Shown: piece after piece, positions 51,200 to 62,406 of the stretch
Numbering within the stretch: the stretch's first letter is position 1
How the letters are laid out: the number at the start of each line of letters is the position of its first letter
Origin: Raphanus sativus
Taxonomy: Eukaryota > Streptophyta > Magnoliopsida > Brassicales > Brassicaceae
DNA: 64,000 bases
Assembly: GCF_000801105.2 (NCBI RefSeq)
Contig: NC_079517.1
Coordinates: 13,950,001 to 14,014,000, forward strand
Direction of reading: 5' to 3'
Made by a program: the position numbers and the translations under genes
Notes under the pieces: generated by a model
What the model was told of the DNA's origin: nothing
Seen by the model: the letters and a program-made list of their open reading frames with translations, nothing else
Databases searched by the model: none

Positions 51200-51520
51200 C
51201 CACTTATGTTTCACTTGAAATATCGCAGCACCATGCACACTCTGTAAACCTCCTTTCAAGATATGTGGCAACACTCTTAGACCCTGCGCAAGCTCCCTTG
51301 ACAAATCCAATTGATCTTGGAAGGCATCTCTTCCCTGCCATGGTGTTTCTTGCGCAACATTTGTATTTTTTATGCCAGCTACATACTCCTCAAACATCAG
51401 TCCGGCTAGAGGTTCGATGCTCCAGCACACAACAACGCTTTAAACTGCAGAAAAGCTTTCTCCAACACTACCAATGCGACGTCTCGTAGTTTCCCAATCT
51501 CCTGCTTTCTCAGACTAACA
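51200..51520 (-). pseudogene. Unidentified exon fragments
   Basis: Minus-strand pieces LRKQEIGKLRDVALVVLEKA (51500-51430) and LAGLMFEEYVAGIKNTNVAQ with LSRELAQGLRVLPHILKGG (51420-51215) lie in two frames. They look like real coding sequence (low stop density, balanced composition) but match nothing I can name. A micro-insertion of A-rich sequence sits near 51166-51183 between AAAATGGTTTATA repeats. Confidence 0.4.
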
Positions 51521-52399
51521 TAGACCATGTTATTTTGTTTCTGTTTTCTTTTGGGATGGTAGAAGAGATAATGGTTCTTCTTGTTTATATATCTGTGATA
51601 TGTAGAATCTATAGTTTTCCCTAATCTAAATGAGAAAGTTACACAGATCAAATGTATGTTTCAATATAAAGATGATAATAACAGAAAATGAGAATTTACA
51701 AATTCCAATAACACTTAAGGATTCATGAATTCAAAATCCTCTAAATAAGAGAAATAGTAAACTATGAAACAAACAAAGAAAAATTGTTTTGTCAGGAATG
51801 GTGGATAATATCTCATCGAGAAAAAGATAGTCTAGATTGTTTTTTTTTTCAAAAAGTTAAGATATATTAAAAAGAATATTTTGTAGATATTCTAAAGATT
51901 ATTCTTGTTGAGACTGTTACTTTAAATATATAAAAAACTGTGACGAACAATAATAGAGAAATATTCATATTGGACAATTTAGTAAATTTGTATATACAAA
52001 AGTGTATTTTTCAAAAAACTTAAATAATAATGTAGTTTTCAAATTAAAATCTTATGGAAGTGTATTTCTCCAAATTTTCCCTTTTAATCTAATACAATTT
52101 TCATTAAACCTAACTAGAAAAATACAAAAAAAACTTTGATGAATGAAGGAACCATGCATTAAGGTTAGAGAGATTGGTCTCTAATATCTGCTAAGTTATT
52201 TTTTTTTTTTTTTTTTTTTTTTGCAACTTTGCTAAGTTATTTCTGAGAACGTGTTTTACACTCTTCTTGAAGTGTGCAACCTTTCTCTTGAACTGAACTC
52301 AAAGAGAAACGGAGAGAAAGCAATTAAAACATGGTGCAAACATTATTTTTTTTATTGATTTTAAATCTTATGATAGGTAATGATAAATATATCGATTTA
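51521..52399. other. AT-rich intergenic DNA with a T-run scar
   Basis: No gene. At 52201-52229 a long T-run plus GCAACTT lies between copies of TGCTAAGTTATTT. The paralogous site near 46715 has no insertion, so this is a micro-retroinsertion. Confidence 0.55.
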
Positions 52400-52747
52400 T
52401 CATCGACGTACAAGTCTATGTTGTTTTACTAAACAACAACATTGGCCAAACAATGGGTCACCCGTAAGGCACAATTGAAAAGTTGAATCTTCGTCACTCA
52501 TTGTGCACACGTTCTTGCAGTCGTTATCTCTCTTACAAGGGCCTGAGCGTGGGAATCTATAGTGACATTTAGCTGAAAAGTATATTTTAAAATAAATCAT
52601 CTGAATCATGTCATTTTATTATGGGCTTTATTATATCATTCAGTTATAAATAATTAGAGTAAGAAAATATATATTACCAGTTGATTGAGAAAATAGAAGA
52701 AAAAAAGCTAGGATCAAAGAAGCAAGTTGAATCTTCTGTGCTGACAT
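52400..52747 (-). CDS. Defensin-like cysteine-rich secreted peptide
   Basis: Two exons (52747-52678 and 52572-52400) encode 80 residues. Exon 1 is a signal peptide (MSAQKIQLASLILAFFLLFS). The intron falls just after it, as usual for plant DEFL genes. The mature part has eight cysteines: KC, GPC, DC, VC, LC and a CCC near the end (GQCCCLV), then a basic tail ending RLVRR. Such peptides are apoplastic and act in defence or reproductive signalling; which of these cannot be told. Its first exon and flanks are duplicated at 46826. Confidence 0.85.
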
Positions 52748-53352
52748 TGTTTCTTTGTATCTCTTTTCTTTTGTGCAGATGTTTTTCTTTTGGGTTTAGA
52801 GCAAATAATCATCTCCCTTTAAATACTTGCGTAAACGTATACATACGTTACCAATTAGTTTCTAACAAAGAAATAATATATTTACATATACATTGAATTA
52901 ATGTGTGTAAATCTTGCATTAATTATACAATATTCTCTGTGGAGTATATCTGATTTGAACATCTATTCCTAATTTAATTTATTAACAAAGAAAGAATATA
53001 TTGACATATACATATTCCAAAATTAGAGTAAAGTTCCGGTCAAACAAAAGGTCTAACTGGTGACCACCTCGGGAATAGTAGGAACAAAAAGGAAAAGAAT
53101 TGATGGGAATAAAATTATGGGAATGATGAGGAACGGTTATTCCATATCAAATTTGGTGAGGAATAAATTTGTTCTTTAATTCTCTACAATAAAAGGAATG
53201 AGAAGGAATGAAAAGGAATGACTATTCCTAATGAATGGTAAAATTTGTTAGGAACATTAAGGAATGCATTATTCCTCTTCATTCCTTGGTCACCAGTTAG
53301 ACCCAAAGAAAAAATCAAACTAAAAATCAGTAGGAGAAGATTTTGTTGGATA

Positions 53353-53599
53353 CTCCCTCTGTTTTTTTAAGATACATATTCTAAATTTTTCACATATATT
53401 AAGAAATCACATTAAAAATGCATTGATTTTTGTGAATAACAATTTTCCATAATCTTTAACCAATAAAAATCCAATAAACACAATTAAGTTTCTTGAAGTT
53501 AACAGATTTTCATTAAATAATACATTGAAAAAGTAAAAAATATATCTTTTTAAAACAAATTTTTTTCCTAGAATATGGATCTTTAAAAAACAGAGGGAG
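53353..53599. mobile_element. Stowaway MITE
   Basis: Between TA dinucleotides, ends CTCCCTCTGTTTTTTTAAG and TTTAAAAAACAGAGGGAG. Long inverted repeats. Young by the match of its ends. Confidence 0.88.
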
Positions 53600-53689
53600 T
53601 ATAATACTAAAATTAACACGTTCATTAATTACTTGCTAAACTAGCATATATATTTTGGCAAAATAAAAGATATCAAACAATAAATCCTA

Positions 53690-53925
53690 CTCCCTCTGTT
53701 TTTTAAAGATGTATGTTTTGGTGTTTTCACACATATTAAGAAAACACATTAACTATACATCATTTTTAGAAATTATCAAATTCCAATGCATTTTAACCAA
53801 TAGTCTTTCAATAAATTCAATCAATTTTATTGAAATTTGCAATTTTTGTATAGGAAACATAAAAAATACATCGTTGTGAAACAATTTATTTTTCTAAAAC
53901 ATCTATCTTTAAAAAACAGAGGGAG
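53690..53925. mobile_element. Stowaway MITE, second copy
   Basis: Between TA dinucleotides, ends CTCCCTCTGTTTTTTAAAG and CTTTAAAAAACAGAGGGAG. Only 90 bp from the previous one. Both interrupt a region that is continuous in the paralogous copy near 47230-47370. Confidence 0.88.
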
Positions 53926-54393
53926 TATTAGTTACAAGTTTGGTCAATTCGTGATCCGTTTCCAAATTCAACTGTTGTAGCAACTAAACTATACATATGA
54001 AGGTGAACTTGAAACTCTCTGTTCCTTATTGCTCTGGTGCCATGGAATAGAATATGTCCAGGCCCGGCTCAAACCATTTGTAACCCTGGACTTTAATCTA
54101 GAATGAGACAAATAGGTGAAAAAAAATCATGTCACCACCTGTTTTAATCTACATGGGACAAGGACCGTGTAAATAACGTTTTTGCCATTAATGATGGTTC
54201 AACCTTAGCCATCAGATCTTATTTCTGTGTTTTAATCTTGTCCATCGATTTCACGTTTATCTCTTCTTTAAAAAAAAAAAAAATCTCAACCACGTGAGCA
54301 ACTCAGAGCCACGCAATTTTTCTTATCTCATTTTTTCATTCGAGTGAGTATAACTAGTATAACTAAACATGTTAAAAATTATATACTTGATAT

Positions 54394-54821
54394 CTATACT
54401 ATTAAATTAGAATCCCTATTAGGATTCTACCATTAGTTTTCAATTTATTTATACTATCATGCCATTGATTATTTTTAAGATCTTTTTAATTAATTTCACT
54501 CATTTAAAAAGAAAACAAATCTTTGAAACTAATTTTGTTTACATAAACAAGTTTGTTCAGATTATGTTAAATAATAAGTGTATAGTTCGTTTATAAATCA
54601 GTGAGTTTAAATAATTGGGTTAATCTAATTTATTTTCATTATATAAGCTACATTATTTAAATCAAAATAATTTTATATAACATAAAATATGATAATATTT
54701 ATGGCACTGACAACACATATATATATATACCAAAAATAAAAAAATATTACGAAATATTAGAATATTTAATATATTTTTACGTAGTATGTTTTTAGAATGG
54801 GTTAGAATTTGATAAAATGTA
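54394..54821 (+). mobile_element. Helitron 5' end running into the gap
   Basis: TCTATACTATTAAATTAGAATCCC after an A is a typical Helitron start on plus. No hairpin-CTAG end is found before the assembly gap, so the element is incomplete or its end is hidden. AT-rich, non-coding. Confidence 0.5.
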
Positions 54822-54921
54822 NNNNNNNNNNNNNNNNNNNNNNNNNNNNNNNNNNNNNNNNNNNNNNNNNNNNNNNNNNNNNNNNNNNNNNNNNNNNNNN
54901 NNNNNNNNNNNNNNNNNNNNN
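54822..54921. other. Assembly gap (100 N)
   Basis: Exactly 100 N, the conventional placeholder for a join of unknown size. Order and distance across it are not proven by this sequence. Confidence 0.98.
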
Positions 54922-54965
54922 AAGACGAAAGTAACCGAACCCTAATTGTCTCTGTTTCAGTCTCA

Positions 54966-55212
54966 ATGGCTGAAACCACCACAGAGGTTTGTTTATAGTT
55001 TTCGATTGCTATTTCATAAAGTTATGGGTTTTGAGTTTTGACTAATGTTTTTGGTTTTCTGCAGGGAGCTTCCCAAGTGGTAAAATCCGTTAGGTTTAGC
55101 TTCATGACAGAGGAAGATGTCCGAAAGCATAGCGTTCTCGAAGTTACAAACCATGTCTTACTCGATAACGTTGGGAGATCCTCTCATGGGTCCTATGGAA
55201 GATAGATCATGG
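54966..55212 (+). pseudogene. NRPA1: RNA polymerase I largest subunit (NRPA1) 5' fragment
   Basis: ATG at 54966 opens MAETTTE, then an intron (54987-55064), then GASQVVKSVRFSFMTEEDVR and KHSVLEVTNHVLLDNVG. This is the conserved amino end of the Pol I large subunit. Right after DNVG about eight residues are missing and the frame shifts: DPLMGPMEDRSW continues in another frame at about 55170-55211. Nothing of the remaining 1,600 or so residues follows. A captured or relocated first two exons, not a gene. Confidence 0.8.
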
Positions 55213-55542
55213 TAAAGACTTCTCCCTTTTAAGGTCTTTTATGCAAAGAAAAGACTTGATTTTTTATTCCCTTTATCTCTTGCTTGAACATGTTTGTCCC
55301 TTTTAAGTCATACTAGAAATCCTCTTGTTTAGGTCCTATAGGGTCTACTAGACCGATTTTTAGAACATTGGTTAGGGAGTTTATAGCTTCCATGATTCTC
55401 TATTCATTATGTTTGCTTAGTTTGAGGTTTTACATTCCCTATTAATGCAAGATATTCACTGTGAAACCAGTTTCTTCTACTCTTTGATCAATGAAGTTTT
55501 GAGATTTGTTTTGTGTGATCTCTTTTGGTTTTGTTAATTGGC

Positions 55543-56444
55543 AGCTAAGAAAGAGAAGGACTTGCTGCGGAAATCGAAACCTCATAGTATTGAACTAGCT
55601 AGTCAGAGTAAGCTTAGAAGAATCTCGCTTAGAAGACACTGCAAGGATTCAGACGATGGATATGGAGTTGTTGAATTGCTACAAAGAAATTGGTAAACTC
55701 CCTATCTGAGCTAGCAATTTAGTCTCTTTCTGAACTATTAACTCTTAGCGTGTATTATGCTTTGTCTTGTAGGTTACTTGCGAGATCTACTGATTTTTAA
55801 AAGCAAGGAAGTGAATTATCTCAACGAGCACGTTCACAGTCTTGAATCCAAACTGACTGAACCAGGGAACTTGGAAGAAGAAGTTAAGCTCTTGAGAGAG
55901 GATTTGTAAGACCCAACACAGATGTTATTCAGCCATGGGACTCCTGCATCATTCGAGTTGTATCAAAAATAGCACTGCTAATCTCATTCTTTTGATGCAA
56001 ACTGATCTTTTGACATGGTTTCTATTTCGTTTGGGTGATTATACTGGAAGCTAGTTAGGTCCGGTTAGACCACCTCTGTTTTGTTAGGGTGATTATCCAA
56101 AGGTGTCTGCTTGAGAATGATTTTGATTTTAATTGACAGGTATGTGCTTGGTGATGGTTTTTGAACTTTTTGTGTAGTCTTGCCATCGAGGATTTGCTGG
56201 CTCTGTTTGTGGAAGTGAAACATCTTAATTGTTTGCTTTGTATATGCAGAGCAATGGATCAGAAGAAGCAAGCTTCCCTTATGCAGCTTCCTCTGCTTCT
56301 TACAAGCCTCCATCGACCACGGCTGTAGCAGAGAAAGTTGCAGAGGCTGCAGGAAAATTGTCAAGGAATGTGTCTATGATACAGAGGAAAGGGTACACAA
56401 GCGACGAGGAGCTTGAGAAAAATTGTCAAGGAATGTGTCTATGA
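55543..56444 (+). pseudogene. Coiled-coil protein gene fragment
   Basis: Three exon-like pieces lie in order with introns. They are about 55543-55690 (frame broken; ARIQTMDMELLNCYKEI readable at its end); about 55773-55907 (YLRDLLIFKSKEVNYLNEHV and KLTEPGNLEEEVKLLREDL); and about 56250-56444 (SNGSEEASFPYAASSASYKP, then AEKVAEAAGKLSRNVSMIQR and KGYTSDEELE). Heptad-like charge patterns suggest a coiled-coil protein. I do not know its name. The order of pieces suggests one donor gene. The end repeats its own AAATTGTCAAGGAATGTGTC (about 56357 and 56420). Confidence 0.55.
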
Positions 56445-56450
56445 ATCTAT

Positions 56451-58940
56451 AGCTATTTCTTTTATGTAATTTTTCAAGAACCGTTTGGGAGATTTAAGAG
56501 AAAAAGATGACACTGTTATATGCTTAAACAAGCATCCTTTTAACCCCTAATTATAATCATAAAATCTAAAACTCAAACTTTAAATTTTTATATAAAAATG
56601 CAGTTCGATATAAATATACTAATGAAACCCACATCCATCTAATACCCTAAATTTAATACCCTAAACCCTAAAATTCAAACTTAAATGATATTCTAAATAC
56701 TAAATAAAATATTTTCAGATTTTAAACCTATTTAACTAAATTCTGGATTCATATATAGTTATAGGGTTTAAACCCCTAAACATGCACTTTACAGCTTGAA
56801 TAACATAAACCATATTGTAATTTTCAAACTTAAAAATTTTATAACTTTATAATTTATTGTTTAAATCTTAATTTTATAACATAAACCATAAAGTCTTCAA
56901 TCAAACTCTATACCCTAAACATAGACATTAAAATTCCATTTTTTCATAATATAATTTCAATCTTAACATTTAAATTTATAATTTGATTAATTTAAAAATA
57001 TGATCTCAAATTTAAATTCTAAAACTCAAACATTGAATCTTAAATCTGTAACCCTAAATATAATACCCTAAACCCCAAACTTGACACCCTAGACTAACTT
57101 CAAACATAAATCATACACTCATTAAAATATAATCTTCAGTTCTAAATTTTAATAATTTAACAAATTTCAAATATATTATATTTTATATGTTAAATTATAA
57201 TCTCTAATATTTCATAGATCCAAACATGAATCCTACATACATATATACCCTAAACCTTGCATATATACTTCAAATCATGTATCTCAAAACATTAAACCAT
57301 ATTACATTTCTCAAATACATTTTTAAACTGTAAACTTAAAAACTCCAAATATATTTCTAAACTCAAGCCATATAATTAGTTTAAAATCTTTAGTTCTAAA
57401 CCCCAAACCACAAATCTCATATTAAACTATATCATAAAACATTAGAATTTTAGTTTTTAATATTTAATCAATCATACAATATGTCAAAATTTTGATACAA
57501 AATTTAGATTTCAAGTTTAAATTAAAATATCAGATTATTTCTAGTTTTAGATAATTTTTATAATAACTATAAATAAAAAAGAAGATAATTAGTATGGTTT
57601 TTTGCGAGCCATTGATGAAATCAGATCAAAGGCCAAAAATAACTGCTTAATCAATCCTCGTCATTCTCTTCTATTGGTTAGACGTGGATAACCATTTTAG
57701 CCGTTAGATGGTATCGAATCCAACGTATGATATTAATTGGATTTCTCTTTTATTTTTTAAATTATTTTCCCAGATCTGCACGTTAGAAACGAGAGAGATA
57801 GAAAGAAGAGATGGAGATGGTCGATTGAGAGAGAGACTGATTTCTAGGGTTTGCTGATTGATTCTCTTCGTGTTCTGGATATTCCTTTGTGCAAAAAAAA
57901 AGAGGATTGATTCCTCGTCTGCTTTCGGTCCTCTCAACAAGCGATCTAGGGTTTGTTCTTCCTCTTATTTTTTCAATTAGCTAAGTTTCTTTCGTTTCTC
58001 GTTTCTCGTTTCTCTAGCTCTATCTGGTAAGAATCATCAAGTTTTATCAAAGTTTCATTCTTTTTATATTTGTGTTCCTGGGTATTGCAGAACAGACAGT
58101 GGATGATTTACAAGGCTTCAAGGCTTTGTTTCATTTTCTTTTGTCCAGAACAGAGGGGGTGGTCGTGAATCCCACATGTACCTCTCTATCTCTCCCTTTA
58201 TTCTCTCTCTCTCTCTCTCTCTGAAATCTGATATTTTTTTTCTTGGTAAAGGTGGTGGTCGTGACAGAGCTTGTGTTCATGACCATAGAAGGCGTTCGTG
58301 AGCAGTGGAGGCGTTTCTGAGAAAATGTAGTGGTCATGAGCAGAGGAGGCAGCGGCGGTCGTTAGAAGAGGAGGTAAGGCGAAGTCTCGGTAGTGATGGA
58401 TATGGCGGCTATGCGACCATGAAAGGAGGAAAGAGTAGCAGCTTATTCATAGATAGAAGTTGTGCGGCGGAGGCAGATCGGGGGAGGCGGTGGTGCAAAG
58501 GAGTTAGGGTTTTTTTAGATTTTGTTTTTAAACCCGGTTTGTATGTAAAAACCGGTTTAATTTGTAAACCAAAAATATTTGTAACCTGTGGTTTAATTTA
58601 TAAACAGAAATCAGTTGTATACCGAATTTTAATATAAACCGGTTTCATTTATATATCGAAATTAGTTTTGAACCATTTTTAATATTAAACCAAATTCAAA
58701 ATTAATAATAATAATCAATTTTATTTTTATTTTTATTATTTTCAGGAATAATTATGAATTTTAGTTTTAATCTTCGTAGCATTGAAAATATGTTATTATA
58801 AATTACATTATTACAAAATAAAAATGCCATAGAAAATAATGTAATAGCCAAAATAAGTTGCTATTAAAACAGCTTAATATAGTACATAATAAATGCTACA
58901 ATATGTCTATTTTTTATAGCACACAAAAATACGCTATAAT
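56451..58940. other. AT-rich DNA with CCCTAAA words, then a transposon interior
   Basis: 56510-57480 carries many AACCCTAAA-like words without regular period and no gene. 57600-58550 is less AT-rich, with GA- and CT-runs (58202-58222) and an open stretch (58305-58637) rich in Arg/Gly that has no recognised domain. Most likely all or part is interior of the CACTA element ending at 59048. Confidence 0.4.
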
Positions 58941-59048
58941 ATGGGGGGATCTACCATAGCTGCGGCTGTCAGAGCGTTTACAAAAACGCTACGAAAACCC
59001 TATAGTAGCATTTTTCGTGTGCTACTAATACCAATTTCTCTTGTAGTG
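58640..59048 (-). mobile_element. CACTA transposon terminus
   Basis: Read on minus it starts CACTACAAGAGAAATTGGTA at 59048, the CACTACAA terminus of the CACTA superfamily. It is followed by subterminal words such as GCTACTATAGGG, GTAGCGTTTTTGT and TGTGCTATAAAAA that repeat in both directions. The other end was not found; it may lie beyond the gap or be lost. The left boundary given is only where the subterminal repeats fade. Confidence 0.7.
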
Positions 59049-59635
59049 TTTTTTCCCTACTTACAATTAATGTCTTTTGACACGTCTATTACTACAACAG
59101 CTTTCTTTAATGAGATTTTTTCTACCTTTGTTTTATTGTTAACATTATTATTTTAATGTTAACATCTTTATCTTTCTTTATTTGTGATTTTTTGTCAACT
59201 ATGTGATTAATAGTTCTTTCTATTATAATATATATTTAATTTTTATGTTTCAACTGTTTAGCACACTCTAAGTCCATTATTTTAATAATAGTCATTAGCA
59301 ATTGCTAATAGAAAAAATGAAAGAGTTTAATTAATTGATTATAAATAAGTTCGGTAAGATACATATGCTGTTATATATGTGTAAATTTGAAGACTACTTT
59401 TTATATATATTCAAACTAATTTTAACTGCAACAGTATGCTATTGTGATTAGTTACATTTCTAAAAAGAAAATTATAAAATTATTTTCTTGCAGTTTTTAG
59501 TTAACTATTAATGATTAGTTGTTTACAAAAATATTAAATTATAATTTATTTACTTTATATAATTTAATTTAATATCATTTAGTATATATATTAATTATGT
59601 GCCCCCGTCAAATAATTGTTCTAGATCCGCCACTG
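59049..59635. other. AT-rich DNA ending in a hAT-type terminus
   Basis: No gene. 59620-59634 reads TCTAGATCCGCCACTG, the inverse of a CAGTGGCGGATC terminus, preceded by a CCCCCG run. It directly abuts the start of the duplicated O-methyltransferase segment. A matching left end was not found. Confidence 0.5.
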
Positions 59636-62167
59636 AACTCTTCTCCTCTCTGCGGCTCTGCCTTAGTTATACCGATCTATTTCGTTCAAAAAAAAGTTAT
59701 ACCGATCTATTTATCAGTGATCTTCTTCAGTTTTTCGGACCAACAACAACAAGAACATTGGCAAACCAAACCGATGTTTTTGAACAATCGCATACGGCAT
59801 ACCAATGTGATAGGGATGGGGCACACATCTACAGGAAATACGGAGAAATCAACTGAACATAACAATATGACAATGAATATGACAATGACAAGCCAGTTTC
59901 AGTCGGGCTTTACACTATCAAATCATATAAAACTGTTACTTCCAGCCCAATATAAAACAGGGCCTGCCCTGTTCTTAGCTTATCTCCTAATCCAATTATT
60001 CATAGGACTATAAACTATATGTTCATCTCTCTAAGATGTGCATCATATATCGCACTCGTTAGTTATCCAACACTCTTCCAACTTGAGGAAGATGAAGATT
60101 TCCAATATACAACTTTGTCCAATAACTCTTAGAACTGTACCTGTCTGAATGTCTTTGTCAACAGCTGTCAATAAATCTTTGCAAAATAATAATAATATAT
60201 GTAGTTTTAAGTAAGAAAAAGAAAAGACATTAATGGTAGCTGAATCATTGCAAAAATGCAAACAAACAAAAAAAGTTGGACGTAATCTAACGGCAAATCA
60301 ACTTCAAAAGCCCTTAAGCCCTTCTCCTAAACCGGTTATGACCATAGAACAACAGCAACATGATTCTCAAGAAATGGTGGCCTTGCAAGCCGAGAGGATG
60401 GTTTACTCCTTGACATTCCCAATGGTCTTCAAAGCTGCCTTGGAGCTGGGAGTCATCGACACGATGGCTACCGTTGAGGACGGTGTGTGGCTCTCGCCTT
60501 CCGAGATAGAGTCTCGTCTCCCTACTAAACCCACCAACCCTGAGGCTCCAATGATGCTGGACTGGATGATGCTATTACTCGCTAGCCACTCGGTCTTGAA
60601 ATGTCGTGTGGTTGAAACGGGAGAGAACGACCAAACCGGAAAAACCGAAAGGGTATACGCAGCCGAACCGGTTTGCAAGTTTTTCTTGAAATCTAGTGAC
60701 GGCTCGGGTTCTCTCAGATCTCTCTTCATGTTGTGCCATAACCATGTCATTTTCACGTCTTTGTATGTACTATAGACTAGTTAATGAGGCAAGAAAATTG
60801 CAATTACGTCAAGTCAGTTTACATATTCCTAATTAATACATTTTCTACAGGTCACATCTCAAGGATGTGATATTACAAGGAACATATGCATTTATTCTGC
60901 CTATGGCATGAAAGTCTTCGATTACCTTGCTGTTGATGGACAATTCTCTGAGATGTTTGACCCGGGAATGTCGGAATCTTCAACCATGTTCATGAAGAAG
61001 GTTCTAGAAAAATACAAAGGATTCGAAGATGTTAACACTTTGGTGGACGTGGGTGGAGGAGTTGGAACCGTACTAGGTGTGGTCACTTCCAAGTATCCTC
61101 ATATCAAGGGCATCAATTTCGACTTAGCATCGGTTTTAGTCAATGCTACTACTGTACTACATATCCCGGTAAACAAATTAAATAACAAACTTGGTATTTT
61201 TTTCCTTTTTTGAAAAAGAACAAACTATAGCTTGTTATATTGGTATGTTAGTAAAGAGTTATTCTTGGGTTCACCAACCAATAGGATTCAAGTATTTCAT
61301 ATTTAATATATTTTAAAAAATGAAATAAAATATTGTTAAATTATATTATATTTTCAAATAAATAGCTAAAAATAAATAAAAACAGTTGTAGTTGCAAATT
61401 TTTTTAAAATAAAAACTCTAAACCCAAAATACTAAACCCTAAACCCTAAATACTAAACCCTAAACCCTAAACTCTAAACCCTTGGAAAATCCGGAACCCT
61501 TGGGTAAACTCTAAACCGTTTAGATGAATCATAGTTTTAAAAATTTAAAAAAAAAAATCTTTTTTTCAATTACTACTATTTTTATTTATTTTTAGTTATT
61601 TATTTAACAATATAATATAATTTAACAAGATTTTATTTCCTTTTTAAAAAGATATTAAATAAAAAATACTTGATTCTTATTGGTTGGTAGGACCCAAGAA
61701 TAAGTCGTTAGTAAATAGTAATCTCCCAAATTATTATTAGTATATATCTTTACTAAATCTGTTAAAGGAGTGCAACATGTGGCGGGAGACATGTTTATAG
61801 AAATTCCCAAGGGATATGCTATTTTCATGAAAGTAAGTATACATGTCTCTGAACTATTATGGTCTAAAACATTTTTTCTAACAAAATAAAATGATTTAAA
61901 TTGATGCAGTGGATACTGCATGCTTGGAAAGATGAAAACTGTGTTAAAATTCTCAAAAATTGTTACGCAAGTCTTCCAGAAAAAGGAAAAGTGATTGTCG
62001 TCGACGTGGTTATGCCAACAGAACCAAAGTGTTACGACTTTGCTTCTAACATGGACCTCACTATGGACATGTTCATACTATCACAACGTTCAGGTGGTAG
62101 AGAAAGGACTCTTCCTCAATTGGAGGCTATAGGTTGTGCTGCAGGCTTTAGTCGTTGCGAGTTCATT
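59636..62167 (+). repeat. Segmental duplication, copy 2
   Basis: Nearly identical to 25376-27363, same orientation, 34 kb away on the other side of LACS9 and the transporter. Differences are a MITE in intron 2, some longer intron sequence, an 8-bp insertion (TGTACTAC near 61152) and scattered single bases. Its 3' flank to about 62340 also resembles the flank of the gene at 30650, so this copy extends further than copy 1. Confidence 0.93.
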
Positions 62168-62251
62168 TGCCGTGCCTATTCTTTCTCGCTTATTGAGTCC
62201 ACAAATAGATTTGAAGTTTGCAAAAAGAAACAACAACTACTAGTCCTATGA
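60233..62251 (+). pseudogene. O-methyltransferase pseudogene, distal copy
   Basis: Exon 1 runs to about 60762, exon 2 is 60851-61168, exon 3 is 61768-61832 and exon 4 starts at 61910. The conserved start is ACG (60290-60292), with an in-frame ATG at 60233 that could add 19 residues. Exon 2 has the same one-base loss (near 60893) as the copy at 25973. The rest of exon 2 is clean, with [10 protein letters not shown], until an 8-bp insertion near 61152. Exons 3 and 4 are otherwise intact, with His in WILHAWKDEN. A one-base loss near 62188 removes the normal stop and extends the frame to 62251. Two frameshifts mean no full enzyme can be made. Confidence 0.9.
61256..61706. mobile_element. Long-TIR MITE (MULE type) in an O-methyltransferase intron
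   Basis: The 451-bp insertion has the 9-bp target duplication GTTAGTAAA (61247-61255 and 61707-61715). Its inverted ends begin GAGTTATTCTTGGGT / GACTTATTCTTGGGT and stay similar for about 150 bp. The loop carries telomere-like CCCTAAA units (61425-61480). The corresponding intron of the copy at 25973 lacks it. Confidence 0.9.
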
Positions 62252-62406
62252 GTCTATGCATCACTAAGATGTCCCATGAATACTATGCATCAGTAAGATC
62301 CTATACGTTTGATGCTTATCTACCAAAAATAAAAGCAGACAACTCCTTTTTAATATGTGTAATATAAGTTATATACATATGTATATGTGTGTGTAATAAA
62401 CAAGTA

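Noticed and set aside
58305..58637. Arg/Gly-rich open frame as a gene
   Set aside because: Low complexity, no domain, next to a CACTA end, no convincing start context.
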